This document shows, piece after piece, positions 60,082 through 64,000 of a stretch of DNA of 64,000 nt. Source of the DNA: CAWDLX01 sp963753485 (lineage in GTDB: Bacteria; Actinomycetota; Actinomycetes; Mycobacteriales; Micromonosporaceae); assembly GCA_963753485.1 (NCBI GenBank), contig CAVWCL010000001.1:620001-684000 (forward strand), in the 5' to 3' direction. The number at the start of each line of letters is the position of its first letter. Positions within the stretch are counted from its first letter, which is position 1. The notes beneath the pieces were generated by a model. The model searched no databases. It was given only the letters and a program-made list of their open reading frames with translations, and was not told where the DNA came from. A program made the translations under genes and the position numbers.

Positions 60082-60783
60082 ATGGCCAAGGCAGCGGAGC
60101 CCGAGAAGGTCGGCTTTTTCGCGCGTATCAAGCAGATCGGTATGGTCTTCGCATTCACCGCGAAGCGTGACAAGCTTTTCGTACCGCTTGTCGCCGGCGC
60201 GGTCGCGCTCACCCTCGCCCTGACCGTGGTGCTGGCGATCTTCGTGAGCCTCGTGTTCATCCTCGTCGGCATCATGCTTTCGCTGCTCGCTGTCCTGATC
60301 GTGCTGAACCTGCGGGCCAACAAGGCCATGCTCGCCGAGGCGGAGACCCAGCCCGGCGCCGCCGCGTCGATCGTGGAGAACATGCGCGGCGACTGGCGGG
60401 TCACCCCGGCGCTCGCCTCGACCACCCAGTTCGACTTCGTCCACCTGGTAATCTGCCGCGCCGGGGTGGTACTGGTCGGTGAGGGCCAGGCGAGCCGGGT
60501 CAAGGGGCTCATCGCCGCAGAACGCAAACGGCTGGCAAAGGTGATCGGCTCAGCCGACCTGCGCGACATCATGATCGGCCGAGGCGAGGGCGAGGTGCCC
60601 ATCCAGAAGCTGCGCAGCGCGCTGATGAAGATGCCCCGCACGCTCAGCGGCAAGGAAGTCAACTCCCTGGACAAGCGGCTCAAGGCGCTCACGGCCCGAC
60701 CTCAAATGCCCAAGGGAGCCATCCCCAAGAACATGCGCCCCCCCAAGGGCGCCTTCCGGGCCACCCGCGGCGGCCCCCGCTAG
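60082..60783 (+). CDS. DUF4191 membrane protein
   Basis: A 233-residue actinobacterial DUF4191 protein with two close membrane helices (about 36-58 and 60-83) and a cytoplasmic C-terminal domain (FDFVHLVICRAGVVLVGEGQ, then LAKVIGSADLRDIMIGRGEG). It is the neighbour of lipA in M. tuberculosis as well (Rv2219). Function unknown. ATG 60082. It ends before a 56-bp palindrome. Confidence 0.88.
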   Translation: MAKAAEPEKVGFFARIKQIGMVFAFTAKRDKLFVPLVAGAVALTLALTVVLAIFVSLVFILVGIMLSLLAVLIVLNLRANKAMLAEAETQPGAAASIVENMRGDWRVTPALASTTQFDFVHLVICRAGVVLVGEGQASRVKGLIAAERKRLAKVIGSADLRDIMIGRGEGEVPIQKLRSALMKMPRTLSGKEVNSLDKRLKALTARPQMPKGAIPKNMRPPKGAFRATRGGPR

Positions 60784-60798
60784 CCCGCCACCCCCGTC

Positions 60799-60854
60799 GA
60801 TCTAGGGCGTATGCACATAGTTCGATCTCCAATCATGCGCCCACGCCCTAGATC
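60799..60854. repeat. 56-bp palindromic repeat, copy 2, probable bidirectional terminator
   Basis: Ends GATCTAGGGCGT and ACGCCCTAGATC; read on the minus strand the core contains GGAGATCGAA as in the other copies, so it is inverted relative to them. It lies between the DUF4191 and RDD stops and supplies the ATC TAG end of the RDD gene. Confidence 0.85.
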
Positions 60855-61258
60855 GGCGAGGCAGAGACGGGTGGGGCGAGGACGATCGAGCCGGCCGCCC
60901 GGTCATGCAGCCCGCGCCGCTCGCCATCCATGATCACCGCGGGTACCACCAGCGCGAGCAGGATCCCGCGAAGAAGCGCCCGCGGTACCCCGATCGGCCG
61001 GGAGTCCTGGTACGACACGCACTTCAGCTTCGTGAGCCACATCCCCGGCGTCTGCCCGAACAGGCCCAGGAAGAACGCGTACTCGGCGATGAGCACCACG
61101 ACCGGGGGCCAGCCGGACCGCCGGGGGTCGGCGATGAGGGACGCGGCGAGCACGCACAGGATCCAGTCGACCACGAGCGCACCAAAGCGCCGTAGGAGCG
61201 GCGCGGGCCGCCAATTCCCGGCATCTTGGGCGTGTTCGGACACTTCGCGCCCTACCAT
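60848..61258 (-). CDS. RDD-family membrane protein
   Basis: A 136-residue three-helix protein of the RDD family (LLRRFGALVVDWILCVLAAS, then FFLGLFGQTPGMWLTKLKC and DRAAGSIVL with the final Asp). ATG 61258 is taken; the open frame continues upstream only through a tandem repeat. The position between DUF4191 and glnA matches M. tuberculosis (Rv2219A). Function unknown. Its last codons lie inside the 56-bp palindrome. Confidence 0.82.
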   Translation of the reverse strand: MVGREVSEHAQDAGNWRPAPLLRRFGALVVDWILCVLAASLIADPRRSGWPPVVVLIAEYAFFLGLFGQTPGMWLTKLKCVSYQDSRPIGVPRALLRGILLALVVPAVIMDGERRGLHDRAAGSIVLAPPVSASPI

Positions 61259-61301
61259 GAGGGGAAGCCTAGCGATGCCGCCCGTCCTGTCCGAAAGTGC
61301 C

Positions 61302-61458
61302 CAGCCAACCTGCCCGGGTTGGCCGACAGGGCCAGTCAACCTGCCCGGCTGGTCCCACAGGGCCCAGTCAACCTGCCCGGCTGGTCCCACAGGGCCCAGC
61401 CAACCGCCCGGCTGGTCCCACAGGGCCCAGCCAACCGCCCGGCTTGTCCGACACCGAC
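61302..61458 (+). repeat. 31-32-bp tandem repeat upstream of glnA
   Basis: Five units starting at 61302, 61333, 61365, 61397 and 61428, each like CAGTCAACCTGCCCGGCTGG followed by TCCCACAGGGCC. The middle two are identical. It fills the space between the RDD start and the glnA control region. Confidence 0.88.
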
Positions 61459-61473
61459 CGGTCAGATGCCTGG

Positions 61474-61511
61474 GTAACACGGTTGAAACACATGGGACAC
61501 GGCCGGGCAAT
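61474..61511 (+). promoter_or_regulatory. GlnR-type operator upstream of glnA
   Basis: Four pentamers with six-base spacers: GTAAC (61474), GAAAC (61485), GACAC (61496) and GCAAT (61507). This matches the actinobacterial GlnR pattern gTnAC-n6-GAAAC repeated, with the last box weak. It lies 61 bases before the glnA start, so GlnR is expected to control glnA in response to nitrogen. Confidence 0.7.
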
Positions 61512-61571
61512 GCCATCGGCCTAGCGTCGCCACCGTTCCAGCCAGACTCTGTGGATCTCCCAGGAGGATGT

Positions 61572-62996
61572 GTGTTCGCCAACTCCGAGGAACTGTTGCA
61601 CTATCTCGGCAGCGAGGGCGTCAGGTTCGTCGACGTTCGCTTCTGTGACCTGCCTGGCGTGATGCAGCACTTCACCGTACCGGCCGAGTCGTTCGACGAG
61701 ACCGTCTTCACCGACGGGCTCGCCTTCGACGGCTCCTCGATCCGCGGCTTCCAGCAGATCCACGAATCGGACATGCTGCTACTGCCCGATGTGGCCACGT
61801 CCTTCGTCGACCCGTTCCGGGTCGAGAAGACGCTCGCCTTGAACTTCTTCATCCTCGATCCGTTCACCCGCGAGCCCTACTCACGGGACCCGCGCAACGT
61901 CGCCCGCAAGGCCGAGACCTACCTCGCCTCCAGCGGCATCGCCGACACCGCGTACTTCGGCCCCGAGGCGGAGTTCTACATCTTCGACTCGATTCGCCAC
62001 GAGACCTCGGCCAACCAGGCGTTCTACTACATCGACTCGGTCGAGGGCTGGTGGAACAGCGGCCGGGACGAGGCTGGCGGGAACCGGGGCTACAAGACGT
62101 CGTACAAGGGCGGCTACTTCCCCGTCCCGCCGGTCGACCACTACGCCGACCTGCGCGACGCGATGGTCCGGACGCTGATCGGCGCCGGATTCCACGTCGA
62201 GCGGGCGCACCACGAGGTCGGTACGGCTGGGCAGGCAGAGATCAACTACCGCTTCGGCACGCTGCTGCTCGCCGGGGACACGCTGCAGTTGTTCAAGTAC
62301 ATCGTGAAGAACACCGCGTGGCAGGCCGGCAAGTCGGCCACCTTCATGCCCAAGCCGCTCTTCGGCGACAACGGCTCCGGCATGCACACCCACCAGAGCC
62401 TCTGGCAGGGCGGCGAGCCGCTGTTCTACGACGAGACCGGCTACGGCGGCCTCTCCGACATCGCCCGGTGGTACGTCGGCGGCCTGCTGCACCACGCGCC
62501 TTCGCTGCTCGCCTTCACCAACCCGACGGTGAACTCCTACCGCCGCCTGGTGCCGGGCTTCGAGGCGCCGGTCAACCTGGTCTACTCCCAGCGCAACCGG
62601 TCCGCCTGCACGCGGATCCCGGTCACCGGCACCAACGCGAAGGCGAAACGGATCGAGTTCCGGGTGCCGGATCCGTCGTCCAACCCGTACCTGGCCTTCT
62701 CGGCCATGCTCATGGCCGGGCTGGACGGGGTCCGGGGCAAGATCGAGCCGCCGGCGCCGATCGACAAGGACCTCTACGACCTGCCGCCCGACGAGATCGC
62801 GTCGGTGACCCAGGTCCCCGGCTCACTCCCCGCGGTGCTGGACGCGCTCGAGGCGGATCACGAGTACCTGCTGGAGGGTGGTGTCTTCACCCCCGATCTC
62901 ATCGAGACCTGGGTGGAGTACAAGCGGACCAACGAGATCGACCCGGTACGCCTGCGCCCGACGCCACACGAGTTCGCGATGTACTACGACGTCTGA
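61572..62996 (+). CDS. glnA: Glutamine synthetase, type I
   Basis: A 474-residue GSI, the standard length, which makes glutamine from glutamate, ammonia and ATP. The substrate and metal motifs FDGSSIRGF, GPEAEFYIFD, the HHEVGTAGQAEINYRFG segment, GDNGSGMHTHQSL and NRSACTRIP are intact. The adenylylation site motif DKDLYDLPP has its tyrosine near residue 402, so it is a target for GlnE, encoded convergently next door. GTG 61572 follows AGGAGG by four bases. A GlnR box lies upstream. Confidence 0.96.
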   Translation: MFANSEELLHYLGSEGVRFVDVRFCDLPGVMQHFTVPAESFDETVFTDGLAFDGSSIRGFQQIHESDMLLLPDVATSFVDPFRVEKTLALNFFILDPFTREPYSRDPRNVARKAETYLASSGIADTAYFGPEAEFYIFDSIRHETSANQAFYYIDSVEGWWNSGRDEAGGNRGYKTSYKGGYFPVPPVDHYADLRDAMVRTLIGAGFHVERAHHEVGTAGQAEINYRFGTLLLAGDTLQLFKYIVKNTAWQAGKSATFMPKPLFGDNGSGMHTHQSLWQGGEPLFYDETGYGGLSDIARWYVGGLLHHAPSLLAFTNPTVNSYRRLVPGFEAPVNLVYSQRNRSACTRIPVTGTNAKAKRIEFRVPDPSSNPYLAFSAMLMAGLDGVRGKIEPPAPIDKDLYDLPPDEIASVTQVPGSLPAVLDALEADHEYLLEGGVFTPDLIETWVEYKRTNEIDPVRLRPTPHEFAMYYDV

Positions 62997-63029
62997 CCAA
63001 CGCCCCTTACCCCCTCGACTTACCCCACC

Positions 63030-63085
63030 GATCTAGGGCTTGGGCACGCGATCAGAGATCGATCCATGTGCCCAAGCCCTAGATC
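63030..63085. repeat. 56-bp palindromic repeat, copy 3, probable bidirectional terminator
   Basis: The cleanest copy: perfect 18-bp arms GATCTAGGGCTTGGGCAC and its reverse complement around a 20-base core GCGATCAGAGATCGATCCAT. It lies between the convergent glnA and glnE ends. Confidence 0.9.
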
Positions 63086-63092
63086 GACGGGC

Positions 63093-64000
63093 CTACGGCG
63101 GGAGGAAGATGCGCTCCACGGCGGCCCGGGACCGCCGGGCGGCGCGCAGGTACTCGTCGAGGAATGCGCCCGGATCCGAGGTCGCCGACCGCCCCAGGGC
63201 GCGGGCGACGCCGGCCAACTCGCCGCCCTGGCGCGGCAGCTGGTCGGTGGCCCGCCCGCGGACCAGCGTGAGCGCGTTGCGGACCCGGGTGGCCGAGAGC
63301 CACCCGCGGGCGAGCCAGCTGGCGTCCGTGGCGGTGACCAGACCGGCGTCGCGGGCGGCGGCGAGCGCCTCGAGTGTGCGGGGGGTTCGCAGCGCCGGCA
63401 GCGCGTACCCGTGGCGCAGCTGCAGGAGCTGGACCGCCCACTCGATGTCGGCGAGGCCACCCCGGCCGAGCTTGGCGTGGGTGTGCGGGTCGGCGCGGCG
63501 CGGCAGTCGTTCGGTGTCCACCCGGGCTTTGATCCGGCGGATCTCGGTGACCTGTTCTTGCGTGAGCCCGCCGGGCGGGTAGCGGAACCGGTCGGCGAGG
63601 TCGAGAAAGCGCGCGCCCAGGTCGTGGTCGCCGGCGACGAAGCGGGCCCGCAGCAGCGCCTGGGCCTCCCAGACGCGGGACCATTCGATGTAGTAGCGCT
63701 CGTACGCGGCCAGGCTGCGCACGAGCGGACCCTGGCGACCCTCTGGACGCAGGTCGGCATCGATGCCCAGCGGCGGCTCCGGCGACGGCGCGGAGAGCAA
63801 CCGGCGTAGCTCCTCGGCGATCTGGTGGGCGGCGGCGCTGGCGGCGTCCTCGGCCATGCCCGGTGGCGGCTCGTAGACGAAGAGCACATCCGCGTCGGAG
63901 GCATAGCTCAGCTCGCCGCCACCGAGACGACCCATCCCGATGATGGCGAACGGCATCGGGGGGCCGTCGCTGCGGGCCGTGGCCGCCCGCAGCGCCGCGC
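63093..64000 (-). CDS. glnE: Glutamine synthetase adenylyltransferase/deadenylylase, C-terminal part
   Basis: The last 302 codons of GlnE; the 5' part lies beyond the window edge. The nucleotidyltransferase signature is GMGRLGGGELSYASDADVLFVYE, followed by the second acidic residue in GIDADLRPEGRQGPLVRS; GRGGLADIEWAVQLLQL follows. This is therefore the C-terminal (adenylylating) catalytic domain plus its helical tail. It modifies GlnA. Stop at 63093, eight bases from a palindromic terminator. Confidence 0.93.
   Translation of the reverse strand, partial: AALRAATARSDGPPMPFAIIGMGRLGGGELSYASDADVLFVYEPPPGMAEDAASAAAHQIAEELRRLLSAPSPEPPLGIDADLRPEGRQGPLVRSLAAYERYYIEWSRVWEAQALLRARFVAGDHDLGARFLDLADRFRYPPGGLTQEQVTEIRRIKARVDTERLPRRADPHTHAKLGRGGLADIEWAVQLLQLRHGYALPALRTPRTLEALAAARDAGLVTATDASWLARGWLSATRVRNALTLVRGRATDQLPRQGGELAGVARALGRSATSDPGAFLDEYLRAARRSRAAVERIFLPP

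Noticed and set aside
61302..61458. CRISPR array
   Set aside because: Units are directly adjacent with no unique spacers, and no cas gene is present. The same applies to 51367-51457.
60930..61571. Upstream extension of glnA by over 200 codons
   Set aside because: It crosses the RDD gene, the tandem repeat and the GlnR box. GTG 61572 with AGGAGG gives the standard 474-residue enzyme.
61259..61582. Upstream extension of the RDD protein through the tandem repeat
   Set aside because: The added peptide (repeats of GWALWDQPG type) comes only from the tandem DNA. The family starts at about 61258.
1..64000. tRNA or rRNA genes
   Set aside because: I saw no cloverleaf with conserved TTC and CCA-end features or rRNA sequence while reading. 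A tRNAscan run would settle it.

Overview
The window is high-GC actinobacterial DNA, most likely from a member of the Micromonosporaceae. GTG starts, four-base start/stop overlaps, a supercomplex-type QcrCAB/CtaE respiratory chain and an AdoK-type adenosine kinase all fit. From about 12.5 kb to the right end the gene order follows a core actinobacterial segment that I recall from Mycobacterium tuberculosis (trpD, ctaE, qcrCAB, ctaC, adoK, erpA-like, cobU/T/S, gcvT, pepA, E2 dehydrogenase, lipB, lipA, DUF4191, RDD, glnA, glnE). That synteny is from memory, not from a search.

Left arm (1-11.7 kb): accessory and decaying. It holds a TsnR-like SPOUT methyltransferase, a flavin monooxygenase, a lipoprotein, a VapBC toxin-antitoxin pair, an ArsR-type regulator, a methyltransferase, a nitroreductase and a second lipoprotein. 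Interleaved are broken genes: a GNAT fragment, a frameshifted serine hydrolase, an internally deleted aminoglycoside-phosphotransferase-like gene, a truncated F420-dependent nitroreductase-like gene, a frameshifted metallo-hydrolase and an internally deleted glyoxalase-fold gene.

Respiratory block (12.5-24.7 kb): trpD and a receiver-like protein lacking the conserved lysine, then ctaG diverging from ctaE-qcrC-qcrA-qcrB. Inserted between qcrB and ctaF/ctaC are a three-gene cytochrome b6-like membrane module without a Rieske partner, a PadR regulator whose target gene has decayed, and a secreted phospholipase A2. ctaD is not in the window.

Cofactor and wall block (24.8-40.4 kb): cysteine desulfurase-TusA, adenosine kinase, ErpA, NadA, MurA, a DUF3043 protein, AzlCD with a divergent XRE-cupin regulator, a three-gene ABC exporter, a WG-repeat protein, an aldo/keto reductase and a site-2-type protease.

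Cobalamin, lipoyl and nitrogen block (39.7-64 kb): cobU-cobT-like-cobS, a CAP protein, gcvT, pepA, lpd-sucB, an epimerase, an MMPL transporter and lipB. An inserted SDR, aminotransferase and archaeal-type aspartyl-tRNA synthetase with a T-box leader come next, followed by lipA, DUF4191, RDD, glnA with a GlnR-type box, and a partial glnE. lipB, lipA, sucB, lpd and gcvT all serve lipoyl-dependent dehydrogenases. GlnE is the expected adenylyltransferase of the adjacent GlnA.

Two families of short palindromic intergenic repeats (three 56-bp copies and three 54-bp copies) lie at gene ends. Two minisatellites and a coding tandem repeat add further repeat structure.
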